From assembly GCA_033283165.1 (NCBI GenBank), contig JAWMQL010000004.1, forward strand, positions 248,001-312,000: a stretch of 64,000 nucleotides of DNA. Reading direction: 5' to 3'. The notes beneath the pieces were generated by a model that worked only from the letters and a program-made list of their open reading frames with translations, searched no databases and was not told the origin of the DNA. The translations under genes were made by a program, and so were the position numbers. Below, one piece after another: positions 25,567 to 34,948 of this stretch (its first letter is position 1; each line of letters starts with the position of its first letter). The DNA comes from JAWMQL01 sp033283165 (GTDB lineage: Bacteria; Pseudomonadota; Gammaproteobacteria; Pseudomonadales; Halieaceae).

Positions 25567-27585
25567 ATGTCGCGTCCATTTAAAGTCGTATCCAGTTTTG
25601 AGCCTGCCGGCGACCAGCCCGAGGCTATTCGTCAGTTGGTTGAGGGCATACAGGCAGGGCTGGCGGCCCAGACCCTGCTGGGCGTGACCGGCTCCGGCAA
25701 GACCTTCACCATGGCCCACGTGGTGGAGCAACTGCAGCGCCCCACCATCGTCATGGCGCACAACAAGACCCTGGCCGCCCAACTGTACGGGGAGTTCCGG
25801 GAGTTCTTCCCCAACAATGCGGTGGAGTACTTCGTTTCCTATTATGACTACTACCAGCCGGAGGCCTACGTTCCGTCATCGGACACGTATATAGAGAAAG
25901 ACGCCTCCATCAACGACCATATCGAGCAGATGCGCCTTTCGGCGACCAAGGCGCTGCTGGAGCGGGAGGACTGCCTGGTGGTGGCCACCGTGTCTGCCAT
26001 TTACGGCCTGGGCGATCCGGAATCCTATTTCAAGATGGTGATGCACCTGTCCCGCGGGGAGATCATCGACCAGCGCAACATCCTGCGTCAGCTGGCGGAA
26101 CTGCAGTACACCCGCAACGACGTCAATTTCCAGCGCGGCACCTACCGGGTCCGGGGGGACGTGATCGATATTTTCCCGGCGGACTCGGAGAAGGACGCGG
26201 TGCGGCTGGAGCTGTTCGACGAGGAGATCGAAAGCCTGTACTGGTTCGACCCGCTGACCGGGGCGATCGAGAACAAGGTACCCCGGGTGACCATCTTTCC
26301 CAAGAGCCACTACGTCACCTCGCGCGATGTCATGCTGAGCGCGGTGGAGCAGATCGAGGTCGAGCTGGAGGTGCGGCTCAAGCAGCTGCAGGAAAACGAC
26401 AAACTGGTGGAGGCACAGCGCCTGGCCCAGCGCACCAAATACGACCTGGAGATGATCCGCGAGCTGGGCTACTGCCAGGGGATCGAGAACTACTCCCGCT
26501 ACCTGTCCGGCCGCGAGCCGGGGCAGCCGCCGCCCACCCTGTTCGAGTACCTGCCGGACAATGCGCTGGTGATTGTGGACGAGTCCCACGCCAGCATTCC
26601 CCAGATCGGCGCCATGTATCGCGGCGACCGGTCGCGCAAGGAAACTCTGGTGGAATACGGTTTCCGCCTGCCCTCGGCGCTGGACAACCGGCCCCTGCGG
26701 TTCGAGGAGTGGGAGCAACTGGTGCCCCAGGCGATCTTTGTCTCGGCCACCCCCGGGCCCTACGAGGAGGCGCATGCGGGGCGCGTGGTGGAGCAGGTGG
26801 TGCGCCCTACCGGCCTGGTCGACCCGGATCTGGAAGTGCGCCCGGCCTCCACCCAGGTGGACGACCTGCTCGCGGAAATCCGCACGGTGGTGGCGAAGAC
26901 AGAGCGGGTGCTGGTGACCACCCTGACCAAGCGCATGGCCGAGGACCTGACCGAATTCCTGGCCGAGCACGATGTGCGGGTGCGCTACCTGCACTCCGAT
27001 ATCGATACTGTGGAGCGGGTGGAGATCATCCGCGACCTCCGCCTGGGCGAGTTCGACGTGCTGGTGGGCATCAACCTCCTGCGCGAGGGCCTGGATATGC
27101 CCGAGGTGTCGCTGGTGGCCATCCTGGACGCCGACAAGGAGGGCTTCCTGCGCTCGGACCGGTCCCTGATCCAGACCATCGGCCGGGCGGCGCGCAACCT
27201 CAACGGCCGCGCCATTCTTTATGCCGACCGGGTGACGGGCTCGATGGAGCGCGCCATGGCGGAGACCGAGCGCCGCCGGGAGAAGCAGCTGGCCTTCAAC
27301 GCCGAGCACAACATCACCCCGAAGGGCGTGGTGAAATCGGTCCAGGACATCATGGAGGGGGCGCGTCGCATGCCCACCCGGGGCAAGGGCAGGGCAAAGC
27401 AGGTGGCGGACAAACGGGTTGCCTATGGCGCCGAGGTGGCGGACCTGAGCCCGGCCGCCCTGGCCCGCAAGCTGGAGCAGATGGAGAAGCAGATGCTGGA
27501 GCACGCCAAAAATCTCGAGTTCGAGGAGGCGGCGGCCCTGCGCGACCAGCTCGCGGAGATCAAGCAGCAGGCCTTTATCACCTGA
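25567..27585 (+). CDS. uvrB: UvrB, excinuclease ABC subunit B
   Basis: 672 residues (E. coli 673). ATG at 25567 gives the family start SRPFKVVSSFEPAGDQPEAI; longer frames from 25522 are not supported. Walker A GVTGSGKT, the damage-probing beta-hairpin YYDYYQPEAYVP, helicase motifs including DESHA and GRAARN, and the C-terminal UVR motif that binds UvrC are all present. UvrB loads on damaged DNA with UvrA and positions UvrC for incision. I found no clear LexA box of the CTGT-N8-ACAG type in the 167 bases upstream. Confidence 0.98.
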   Translation: MSRPFKVVSSFEPAGDQPEAIRQLVEGIQAGLAAQTLLGVTGSGKTFTMAHVVEQLQRPTIVMAHNKTLAAQLYGEFREFFPNNAVEYFVSYYDYYQPEAYVPSSDTYIEKDASINDHIEQMRLSATKALLEREDCLVVATVSAIYGLGDPESYFKMVMHLSRGEIIDQRNILRQLAELQYTRNDVNFQRGTYRVRGDVIDIFPADSEKDAVRLELFDEEIESLYWFDPLTGAIENKVPRVTIFPKSHYVTSRDVMLSAVEQIEVELEVRLKQLQENDKLVEAQRLAQRTKYDLEMIRELGYCQGIENYSRYLSGREPGQPPPTLFEYLPDNALVIVDESHASIPQIGAMYRGDRSRKETLVEYGFRLPSALDNRPLRFEEWEQLVPQAIFVSATPGPYEEAHAGRVVEQVVRPTGLVDPDLEVRPASTQVDDLLAEIRTVVAKTERVLVTTLTKRMAEDLTEFLAEHDVRVRYLHSDIDTVERVEIIRDLRLGEFDVLVGINLLREGLDMPEVSLVAILDADKEGFLRSDRSLIQTIGRAARNLNGRAILYADRVTGSMERAMAETERRREKQLAFNAEHNITPKGVVKSVQDIMEGARRMPTRGKGRAKQVADKRVAYGAEVADLSPAALARKLEQMEKQMLEHAKNLEFEEAAALRDQLAEIKQQAFIT

Positions 27586-27676
27586 ACATTGCTCCCTGAG
27601 GGAACTGATCTACACTGGTTCTTGGGTCGTATGAATCCCACCCATACCTGACAAACCGGTTTCCCAAGGAGTAACA

Positions 27677-29221
27677 ATGATAAAACTTATCCGTTTCCTG
27701 GGGCTGTTCGCCCTCGGGGCGTTCCCGCTGGCCGCGCAGGCGGCCGACAAGCCCAACATCCTGGTTATCTGGGGCGATGACGTGGGCCGTTCCAATATCA
27801 GCGCCTACACCATGGGCATGATGGGCTACCGCACCCCCAACATCGACCGTATCGCCAACGAGGGCATGATTTTTACCGATTACTACGGCGAGCAGAGCTG
27901 CACCGCGGGGCGGTCCTCTTTCATTATGGGCCAGTCGGTGTTCCGGACCGGTCTCAGCAAAGTAGGCCTTCCCGGCGCCAGGGAAGGCATGCAGGAAGCG
28001 GATCCGACCATCGCCGGCCTGCTCAAGAATCACGGCTACGCCACCGGCCAGTTCGGCAAGAATCACCTGGGGGATCGGGATGAGCACCTGCCCACCAACC
28101 ACGGTTTTGATGAGTTCTTTGGCAACCTGTATCACCTCAATGCGGAGGAGGAGCCGGAGAATGAGGACTATCCCACCGACCCGGAGTTCCATAAAAAGTA
28201 CGGTCCGCGTGGGGTGATCAGGTCCAGCGCTGACGGCAAGATCGAGGACACCGGTCCCCTGACCAAGAAGCGCATGGAGGTGGTGGACGACGAGACCGTG
28301 GCCGCTGCCAAGAAATTCATTGCCCAGGCGGTGCAGGATGACAAGCCCTTCTTCGTCTGGTGGAGTGGCACCCGGATGCACTTCCGCACCCACGTCAGCC
28401 CCGAGAAGATGGCCTGGTGCAAGGAGCAGTATCCCCGCGCCGACGAGTATTCCTGCGGCATGATTGAGCACGATGCGCACATCGGCGAGTTTCTCGATCA
28501 ACTGGACGAACTCGGCATCGCCGACAACACCATGGTGTTTTATTCCACCGACAACGGGCCGCACTACAATACCTGGCCCGATGCGGCCGCCACCCCGTTC
28601 CGTGGCGAGAAAAACACCAACTGGGAGGGCGGCTGGCGGGTGCCCTCCATGGTGCGCTGGCCGGGCAAGATCGCGGCGGGGTCCGTGTCCAACGAGATCA
28701 TGCACCACATGGACTGGTTGCCCACCTTCCTGGCCGCCGCCGGTGAGCCGGACGTGAAAGAAAAACTGTTGGACGGCCACCGCGCCATCGGGCGCCGTTA
28801 CAAGGTGCACCTGGACGGCTATAACTTCCTGCCCTTCCTGACCGGGGAAGCTGACACGGCGCCGCGCCGGGAGATATTTTACTTCTCCGACGACGGGGAC
28901 CTGACCGCGCTGCGCTACAACGACTGGAAACTGATCTTCATGGAGCAGAAGACTGTTGGTACGTTCCGCGTCTGGATGGAGCCCTTCGTGCCCCTGCGCG
29001 TGCCCCTGATTCTCAACCTGCGCCGCGATCCCTACGAGCGCGCCCCGATCACTTCCAACACCTACTATGACTGGATGATTGACCGCGCCTACCTGCTGGT
29101 ACCGGCCCAGGCCTACGTTGGTCAGTTCCTGGAAACCTTCAAGAAGTACCCGCCGCGCCAGAAGGCCGCTAGCTTCTCACTCGACCAGGTGATGGAGGCG
29201 CTGCAGCCAGACGGGGGCTAG
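27677..29221 (+). CDS. Exported arylsulfatase-family enzyme
   Basis: 514 residues after AAGGAG. Residues 1-22 are a signal peptide ending AQA. The metal-binding start NILVIWGDDVG and the formylglycine motif CTAGRSS (Cys-x-Ala-x-Arg) define a type I sulfatase; KNHLGD, TDNGPH and NWEGG(W)RVPS match the active-site region. It would hydrolyse sulfate esters in the periplasm and depends on a formylglycine-generating enzyme not seen in this window. The substrate is unknown. It is convergent with the sortase-system kinase. Confidence 0.93.
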   Translation: MIKLIRFLGLFALGAFPLAAQAADKPNILVIWGDDVGRSNISAYTMGMMGYRTPNIDRIANEGMIFTDYYGEQSCTAGRSSFIMGQSVFRTGLSKVGLPGAREGMQEADPTIAGLLKNHGYATGQFGKNHLGDRDEHLPTNHGFDEFFGNLYHLNAEEEPENEDYPTDPEFHKKYGPRGVIRSSADGKIEDTGPLTKKRMEVVDDETVAAAKKFIAQAVQDDKPFFVWWSGTRMHFRTHVSPEKMAWCKEQYPRADEYSCGMIEHDAHIGEFLDQLDELGIADNTMVFYSTDNGPHYNTWPDAAATPFRGEKNTNWEGGWRVPSMVRWPGKIAAGSVSNEIMHHMDWLPTFLAAAGEPDVKEKLLDGHRAIGRRYKVHLDGYNFLPFLTGEADTAPRREIFYFSDDGDLTALRYNDWKLIFMEQKTVGTFRVWMEPFVPLRVPLILNLRRDPYERAPITSNTYYDWMIDRAYLLVPAQAYVGQFLETFKKYPPRQKAASFSLDQVMEALQPDGG

Positions 29222-29241
29222 TGAGCGGCCCCGCCTGTTCT

Positions 29242-29270
29242 ATCGTCACCCCTGCGCAGGCAGGGATCCA
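29242..29270. repeat. Dispersed GTCAxCCCYGC...GGGATCCA repeat
   Basis: A hairpin CCCTGC-GCAG-GCAGGG (29250-29265) flanked by CGTCA and ATCCA lies between the convergent sulfatase and kinase genes. A related copy is at 46181-46207. It may serve as terminator. Confidence 0.6.
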
Positions 29271-29277
29271 TTTTCTC

Positions 29278-31359
29278 TCAAGGCCCCTCCGGGGCCTCTT
29301 TCATAGCCGGCAACAGCAGGCTGAAGCGGACCCCGGCGCCGTCGGGCAGGTTCTCCGCCCGGGCCTGGCCACCGTGGTAGTCGGCGATCAGGCGCACGAT
29401 GTGCAGGCCCAGGCCCATGTGTACTGCCTCTGAACCGCTGTCGCGTTCGGATACCATGGGCTCGAACAGCCTCGCCCCGGATCCAGCTTGCAGGGCCGGG
29501 CCCTGGTTATCGATGGCGATGCGCCAGTGCCCCGCGGCCTGTTCCAGCACCAGGGTGATCTCGCCCCCGGCCGGGCAGAACGAGGCCGCGTTTTCCATCA
29601 GTTTGTCCAGGGCCTGGGCCAGCAGTTCCGGCGAGGCAATGACCCGGCAGGGACCTTCAGGCAGTGCGCTGTGCAGTCGGTGATCGCGATAGAGGTCGCC
29701 GTAGGCTCGCCAGATTTCATGCAATAGCGGCACAAGGTCGACCTCGCGCCGGGGATTGGTACGGATGCTTTCCTCCAGCCGGGTGGCCTCGCTCATCGCG
29801 GCGAGGATATGGTTGAGCCGCTGCAGTCCGTCCCGCGACCGGTTGATGTAGGTCATGTCCTGACGGTCGCCGCCGTGGGCCTGCTCCAGGTTTTCCAGTG
29901 AAGACTGGATGACCGCGATCGGCGTGCGCAGCTCGTGGGAGAGCTTGCGGCTCAGGCTGCGCAGGTATTCGTTGTAGGTGCGCACCCGGTCCAGCAGGTC
30001 GGCGTAGTGGCGCGACAGCTCGCCGATCTCGTCCCGCGCGCTGCTGCGCGGAAAGCCCTCACCCACGGCGCCGTCCTCGTCGATGACTGAACTGGCCGCC
30101 CGGCTCAGGCGGTGGATGCGCCAGGACAGCAGGCTGGCGAAGCCGAGCAGTCCCAGGCCCGCCGCGACCAGTGCGAGCAGGCTGTAGGACAACAGCTTGC
30201 TGAAGGCCTGGTCGGTCAGTGACAGGTACTCCTCGCTGCCCTTGCGCACGACCACTGCCCCGATCACCAGCCCGTCCTGGAAAATCGGGGCGGAAGCGGA
30301 CAGGGTATTGCGGCCGGGGCCCTCGGGGTCGAGGTACCACAGCACCGCTTCCTGTCCGCCCAGGGCGCGGTCCACGTCTTCGCCGCTGGCACCGCCGACG
30401 CGCTCGGCACGGGGCAGGGCGGGTCGCTCCGGTTTTTCCAGCACGCTGCGGTACAGGGCGCGCAGCAGCCAGAACGTGCCAGCCCCCGGCTCAACTGCCG
30501 GTAACTGTCCTGGCTGGTCGAACAACAGCCAGCGCCAGCGGTCGATGACCTGGATACCGCTGCCGAGCCCGGCGTAACCGGCCATTGCCCGCTGCAGTGG
30601 TGGTGAGCTGTAGATCAGCCAGGGCGGTGCACGGGTGTCCAGTGGCGTGACGTTCCCGAGAGTGGCTACCTGGCCACGGCTGGTCCCGCCGACATTGACC
30701 AGGTAGAAACCGAGCCGGCCGCCGGTCATCGCCAGGGGCATCTCCAGTTCCAGGGTGTAGCCGTCCTGCGCGTCCTGCCAGTGCCCGCGAATGCGTTGCG
30801 GGTCGCTGCCGGGACTGATGCGGCCGGCGTGCCGGGCGTGCACCCGTCCCGGGGCCAGCGGCGCGATGACGTATTCCTGGCGCCGCTCCCCCTGCCAGGT
30901 CTGCAGGACCAGCCGGTCGCCATTCGGCTCGGGACCGATCCCCGGGTTGTGGTACACCACCCGGGCATCCTGCACTTTCAGCAGCAGGTACAGGCGGTCG
31001 CCCCGGGTGACTGCCTGGTAGCTGACCACCAGGGGAGCGCCGTCCGGGTCGCCCTGGAACTGGTAGTGGTCCCGGTCGCCCCAGCCATCGCCGTAGCCGT
31101 CGACGATGACCGGTTCGCGCTGGGGGAAGGCATACAGGGATACCCGCGGGTCCTGGCGACTTTCCAGTCGTTCGGCCTGGGGATACAGCAGTTCCGGGCG
31201 GCCGGACAGAGAGGAGGCAATGGCCCGGGCGGTGGCCTGCGCGGCCTGTTCCTGGCCCAGGCGCAGGGCGCCCTCCACCTCGCGGATGAACTGGCAGCCG
31301 GCCCAGGGCAGGGTCAACAGCAGCAGTGACACCAGGATCAGTTGCCGGCGCAGGCTCAC
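29278..31359 (-). CDS. pdsS: Sortase-system sensor histidine kinase
   Basis: 693 residues. GTG at 31359 overlaps the response-regulator stop by four bases, so the longer upstream frame is rejected. An N-terminal membrane helix (about 7-25) is followed by a large periplasmic sensor region of about 450 residues with a carbohydrate-binding-like beta fold (GDGWGDRDHYQFQ), a second membrane helix (FSKLLSYSLLALVAAGLGLL), HAMP, the HisKA box SHELRTPIAVIQ and the ATPase motifs ENAASFCPAGG and MGLGLHIVRLIADYHGG. The layout and context match the proteobacterial dedicated sortase system kinase. It should sense an envelope signal and control the sortase/target genes. Its 3' end contains a GGCCCC/GGGGCC hairpin (29282-29296). 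Confidence 0.92.
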   Translation of the reverse strand: MSLRRQLILVSLLLLTLPWAGCQFIREVEGALRLGQEQAAQATARAIASSLSGRPELLYPQAERLESRQDPRVSLYAFPQREPVIVDGYGDGWGDRDHYQFQGDPDGAPLVVSYQAVTRGDRLYLLLKVQDARVVYHNPGIGPEPNGDRLVLQTWQGERRQEYVIAPLAPGRVHARHAGRISPGSDPQRIRGHWQDAQDGYTLELEMPLAMTGGRLGFYLVNVGGTSRGQVATLGNVTPLDTRAPPWLIYSSPPLQRAMAGYAGLGSGIQVIDRWRWLLFDQPGQLPAVEPGAGTFWLLRALYRSVLEKPERPALPRAERVGGASGEDVDRALGGQEAVLWYLDPEGPGRNTLSASAPIFQDGLVIGAVVVRKGSEEYLSLTDQAFSKLLSYSLLALVAAGLGLLGFASLLSWRIHRLSRAASSVIDEDGAVGEGFPRSSARDEIGELSRHYADLLDRVRTYNEYLRSLSRKLSHELRTPIAVIQSSLENLEQAHGGDRQDMTYINRSRDGLQRLNHILAAMSEATRLEESIRTNPRREVDLVPLLHEIWRAYGDLYRDHRLHSALPEGPCRVIASPELLAQALDKLMENAASFCPAGGEITLVLEQAAGHWRIAIDNQGPALQAGSGARLFEPMVSERDSGSEAVHMGLGLHIVRLIADYHGGQARAENLPDGAGVRFSLLLPAMKEAPEGP

Positions 31360-32054
31360 GCGTCGGCCCCGCGCCAGCGATAACCGATGCCGTAGGCTGT
31401 CTCGATGGCGCCGAACTGTGGATCCAGGGCCTGGAACTTGCGGCGTATGCGCTTGATGTGGGAGGTGATGGTGTTGTCGTCCAGCACCACCGAGGCCGCG
31501 TCCATCAGTTGCTGGCGGCTTTTCACGTGGCCCGGGTGGCGTGCCAGGGCGTGCACGATCCAGAATTCGGTGACCGTCAGTTCCACCAGGTCCTCGTGCC
31601 ACTGCGCGGTCATGCGTTCGAGGTTGAGGCGCAGGGCGCCCTGGACGACCAGTTGTTCCTGCGCGACCGGTTGGCCCATGGCCCGCGCGCGCCGCAGCAG
31701 GGCGACAATGCGGGCCAGCAGGTGGGCCTGGCTGATGTCCTTGGTCAGGTAGTCGTCGGCGCCCAGCCGCAGGCCGGAAATGATGTCCAACTCGGCATCC
31801 CGGGCGGTCAGGAACATGATGGGCAGCCCCGGCGAGCGGCTGCGTAATTCGCGGCACAGTTCAAATCCGCCCTCGACCTCGTCACCCAGGCCCACGTCGA
31901 TGATGGCCAGATCCGGCAGGCGCTGCGCCAGGGCGGCGCTGGCCGAGCCGCGATCGGCAAAAACCGAGACCTCGAAGCCCTGCCGGGCGAGGGTGTCGCG
32001 GTAATTGGCCGCGATCACCGCCTCGTCCTCCACGATAACGATATGTTGGGGCAT
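31356..32054 (-). CDS. pdsR: Sortase-system response regulator, OmpR type
   Basis: 232 residues. ATG at 32054 begins MPQHIVIVEDEAVIAANYRD; upstream in-frame ATGs at 32084 and 32153 would add unrelated sequence that contains a likely operator. The receiver domain has acidic EDE, the phospho-acceptor in DLAIIDVGLGD and Lys in DYLTKD. The C-terminal winged helix (TVTEFWIVHALARHPGHVKS, SHIKRIRRKFQ) binds DNA as tandem direct repeats. Cotranscribed and coupled with the kinase, divergent from the sortase target gene. Confidence 0.92.
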   Translation of the reverse strand: MPQHIVIVEDEAVIAANYRDTLARQGFEVSVFADRGSASAALAQRLPDLAIIDVGLGDEVEGGFELCRELRSRSPGLPIMFLTARDAELDIISGLRLGADDYLTKDISQAHLLARIVALLRRARAMGQPVAQEQLVVQGALRLNLERMTAQWHEDLVELTVTEFWIVHALARHPGHVKSRQQLMDAASVVLDDNTITSHIKRIRRKFQALDPQFGAIETAYGIGYRWRGADA

Positions 32055-32116
32055 GCTGGTCCCGCTGGACTGTGATGTGGCCATGGTTCCAGATTCGGCG
32101 GGGGCGCTCAAGAGGC

Positions 32117-32136
32117 CGCCATAATTCGCCATAATT
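32117..32136. promoter_or_regulatory. Tandem 10-bp repeat, candidate response-regulator binding site
   Basis: CGCCATAATT occurs twice head to tail without spacer in the 166-bp divergent region between the regulator and the sortase target gene. OmpR-type regulators bind such 10- to 11-bp direct repeats, so this is a plausible PdsR operator. A chance AT-rich duplication cannot be excluded. Confidence 0.5.
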
Positions 32137-32220
32137 GCCCCGCGCTTTGCCACGATTGTTCACCGATCCCGCCATCTTGTCGCGCTTCAATGGATCCCTG
32201 AGCGTTGAGGGAGGGAGACC

Positions 32221-34365
32221 ATGAACAGCCAGACCCGCAGGGACTTTGCATTCTACAGCCGCGGCTGCCGCCTCTGTTTTTACTACCTGCCCCTGGCAGT
32301 CGCCGGGATCTGCCTGTGCCTGCTGCTGAGCGCGAGCGTGGCCCGCGCCGCGGGCCTGGACGAGGTGGCTGCGGGACAGCTGTTGCTGACCTCCGGCAAC
32401 GGCGACTACCGGCAGGCGGTGAGCCAGCGCAGCAGGGTGCACTTCGATATCAGCGGCATGATCGCCCGGGTGCAGCTGGAGCAGGAGTTCCGCAACGACA
32501 GTGGCGACTGGGCCGAGGGGGTGTACGCGTTCCCACTGCCGGAACGGGCCGCGGTCCGGGCCATGGAAATGGTGCTGGGCGAGCGCCGCATCGTCGGGCG
32601 GATCAAGGAAAAGTCCCTGGCGAAGCAGATCTATCAGCAGGCGAAACGGGAGGGTAAAAAGGCCGCCCTGGTGGAGCAGCAGCGGCCTAACCTGTTCACC
32701 AATCGGGTGGCCAATATCGCGCCGGGGGAGTCGGTGCGGGTCACCCTGGAGTATGTGCAGGAACTGGACTACGTGCGCGGCGTTTTTTCCCTGCGTTTTC
32801 CCATGACACTGACGCCCCGTTACATCCCGGGCCAGCCCCTGCCCCGTGCGGAGGAAGAGCCGAGCCTGGCGGGTGAGTTCGAACTCAATCCCTATGGCGG
32901 CTGGGCCGTGGCAACCGACCAGGTGCCCGATGCGGCAGCGATCACGCCCCTGCTGCACCCGGGCGCCGGCACCGCGCTGGTCAACCCGATCGAGATCAGC
33001 GCCGAGCTGGACATGGGGGTGCCGTTGGCCCGGGTGGAATCGCCCTATCACCCGCTGGCCCTGGAGCGTGACGGCGGGCGCTACCGCCTGCAACTGGCGG
33101 CGGGCCGGGTGGAAATGAACCGCGACTTCCTGCTGCAGTTCGAGCCGGTCACCGGGCGGGCGCCGGCAGCGGCGCTGTTTACCGAGACCGTCGACGGCCA
33201 GCACTACGGCCTGCTCATGGTGCTGCCGCCCGCGGTGCGCGGCGCAGAGCAGGCGCTGCCGCGGGAGACGGTGTTCGTGATCGATACCTCCGGCTCCATG
33301 GGTGGGGTGTCCATTCAGCAGGCGCGGGAGAGCCTGATGCTGGCGCTGCGGCAGCTGCGGCCGCAGGACCAGTTTAATGTGATCGAATTCAACTCCAGTT
33401 ACCGGATGCTGTTCCGGGGAGCGCAGCCCGCCAGCCGCCACAACGTGCAACGCGCGCTGGAATTCGTGCGCCAGCTGGATGCGGGTGGCGGTACCGAAAT
33501 GCTGCCCGCCCTGGCGGCAGCCCTGGCCCCGTCACGGATGGAGGAGAGCGGACGCCTGCGCCAGGTGGTATTCATCACCGATGGCGCGGTGGGCAACGAG
33601 GCGGCCCTGTTTGAGGAAATCAGCCGGCGCCTGGGGAACCAGCGCCTGTTTACCGTTGGCATCGGCTCGGCGCCCAACAGCTGGTTCATGCGCAAGGCGG
33701 CGGAGTTCGGCCGCGGCACCCACGTGCATATCGGCGACATTTCCGAGGTGAGCAGCCGCATGGCACGGTTGCTGGAGACCATCGCCGCGCCGCTGGCGGC
33801 GGATATCGAAATTACCTGGCCGGTTGCGGTGGAAGCCTGGCCCGCACGGGTGCCCGACCTGTACGCCGGAGAGCCGGTGGTGGTGGCGGTCCGGTTCAGC
33901 GAGGCCGCAACCGTGGGCGACATCGAACTGACCGGCAGCCTGCGGGGGACAGACTGGCAGCGCCGGCTCAGCCTGCCTGCCGCCGGGGAGCGCGGCGATC
34001 ATCCCGGGGTCGCCAGCGTCTGGGCCCGGCGCAAGATCACCGCGCTGTTGGACAGCCGGGTCACCGGCACCGCCGAGGACGCGATCCGCGAAGCGGTCCT
34101 CCCGCTGGCCCTGGAGCACAGCCTGATGAGTCCCTATACCAGTTTCGTCGCGGTGGAGGAAAAAATCAGCCGCCCGGCTGCAGCGGACCTGAAGAAAAGC
34201 CCGGTCCCCAACTCGCGCCCGGCCGGGCAGGCCTCCCAGCCCTTCGCCTACCCGCGCACCGCCACTCTGGCGCCGCTGCATACCTGGCTCGGGTGCCTGG
34301 CGCTGTTCCTGGCATTGATGTGCTACACCCTGGCGCGGCCGGAGCCCGATTGTGTGCCGGTTTAA
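32221..34365 (+). CDS. Sortase target protein with VIT and von Willebrand A domains
   Basis: 714 residues after GGAGGGAGACC. An N-terminal hydrophobic signal region (about 21-42) leads into a VIT domain (about 45-180, FPLPERAAVRAMEMVLGERR). A vWA domain (about 348-520) has the MIDAS motif DTSGSMG. The C-terminus has the tripartite look of a sorting signal: YPRTATLAP, then a hydrophobic stretch (LGCLALFLALMCYTLA) and a short tail RPEPDCVPV. This is the marine proteobacterial sortase target of the dedicated system, expected to be fixed to a surface partner by the sortase. The next gene overlaps by 14 bases. Confidence 0.93.
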   Translation: MNSQTRRDFAFYSRGCRLCFYYLPLAVAGICLCLLLSASVARAAGLDEVAAGQLLLTSGNGDYRQAVSQRSRVHFDISGMIARVQLEQEFRNDSGDWAEGVYAFPLPERAAVRAMEMVLGERRIVGRIKEKSLAKQIYQQAKREGKKAALVEQQRPNLFTNRVANIAPGESVRVTLEYVQELDYVRGVFSLRFPMTLTPRYIPGQPLPRAEEEPSLAGEFELNPYGGWAVATDQVPDAAAITPLLHPGAGTALVNPIEISAELDMGVPLARVESPYHPLALERDGGRYRLQLAAGRVEMNRDFLLQFEPVTGRAPAAALFTETVDGQHYGLLMVLPPAVRGAEQALPRETVFVIDTSGSMGGVSIQQARESLMLALRQLRPQDQFNVIEFNSSYRMLFRGAQPASRHNVQRALEFVRQLDAGGGTEMLPALAAALAPSRMEESGRLRQVVFITDGAVGNEAALFEEISRRLGNQRLFTVGIGSAPNSWFMRKAAEFGRGTHVHIGDISEVSSRMARLLETIAAPLAADIEITWPVAVEAWPARVPDLYAGEPVVVAVRFSEAATVGDIELTGSLRGTDWQRRLSLPAAGERGDHPGVASVWARRKITALLDSRVTGTAEDAIREAVLPLALEHSLMSPYTSFVAVEEKISRPAAADLKKSPVPNSRPAGQASQPFAYPRTATLAPLHTWLGCLALFLALMCYTLARPEPDCVPV

Positions 34366-34948
34366 ACGCACCTTGACGCTGGTGGCGGCGATGCTGGCGG
34401 TACTGGGACTGCAGCAACTGGGCAGTGCGGGCTATATCCGCGCCAAGGCCAGCCTGGCGCAGTACCTGATCGCCCACGCCTGGCAGCAGACCCTCGCCAA
34501 CGGCGGCGAGCCACGACGTCCCTGGCCCTGGGCCGACACCTGGCCGGTGGCCCGGCTGCAGGCGCCGGCACGCGGCATCGACCTCTACGTTCTGGCGGGC
34601 GCCGCCGGCAATGCCCTGGCCTTCGGCCCGGGCTTCGAGGTCGCATCGGTACCGCCGGGTCAGGCCGGCACCAGCGTTATCGCCGGGCACCGCGACACCC
34701 ACTTCGGTTTCCTGCGCCACCTGCCGGCGGGTGAACTCCTGCTGGTGCAGCTGCCGGGTGGCGAGTCGCTGATCTATAAGGTGTCTGCGGCGGAGGTGGT
34801 GGACAGCCGGCGCAGCCTGCTCCAGATCCGACGCGGGGGAGCCAACGAGCTGCTGCTGGTGACCTGTTACCCCTTTGACGACCTGCAACCCGGTGGCCCA
34901 CTGCGATACGTGGTGCGCGCCCAGCCCCGAGAGGAGTACTTACTGTGA
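34352..34948 (+). CDS. Class GN sortase
   Basis: 198 residues. GTG at 34352 overlaps the end of the target gene. A membrane anchor (about 8-26) precedes the sortase barrel. Catalytic residues are visible as His in IAGHRDTHFGF (about 113), Cys in LVTCYPFDD (about 172) and Arg in GPLRYVV (about 185). The single-target arrangement with kinase and regulator is the Gram-negative dedicated sortase system. The enzyme cleaves the C-terminal signal of its one substrate and transfers it to an unknown acceptor in the periplasm or outer membrane. Confidence 0.95.
   Translation: MCRFKRTLTLVAAMLAVLGLQQLGSAGYIRAKASLAQYLIAHAWQQTLANGGEPRRPWPWADTWPVARLQAPARGIDLYVLAGAAGNALAFGPGFEVASVPPGQAGTSVIAGHRDTHFGFLRHLPAGELLLVQLPGGESLIYKVSAAEVVDSRRSLLQIRRGGANELLLVTCYPFDDLQPGGPLRYVVRAQPREEYLL

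Noticed and set aside
25876..27504. Long minus-strand frame inside uvrB
   Set aside because: Antisense shadow caused by high GC third positions; uvrB is certain.
31359..31857. Extension of the sortase kinase frame upstream of the GTG
   Set aside because: Covers the response-regulator gene in another frame; the GTGA overlap marks the real start.
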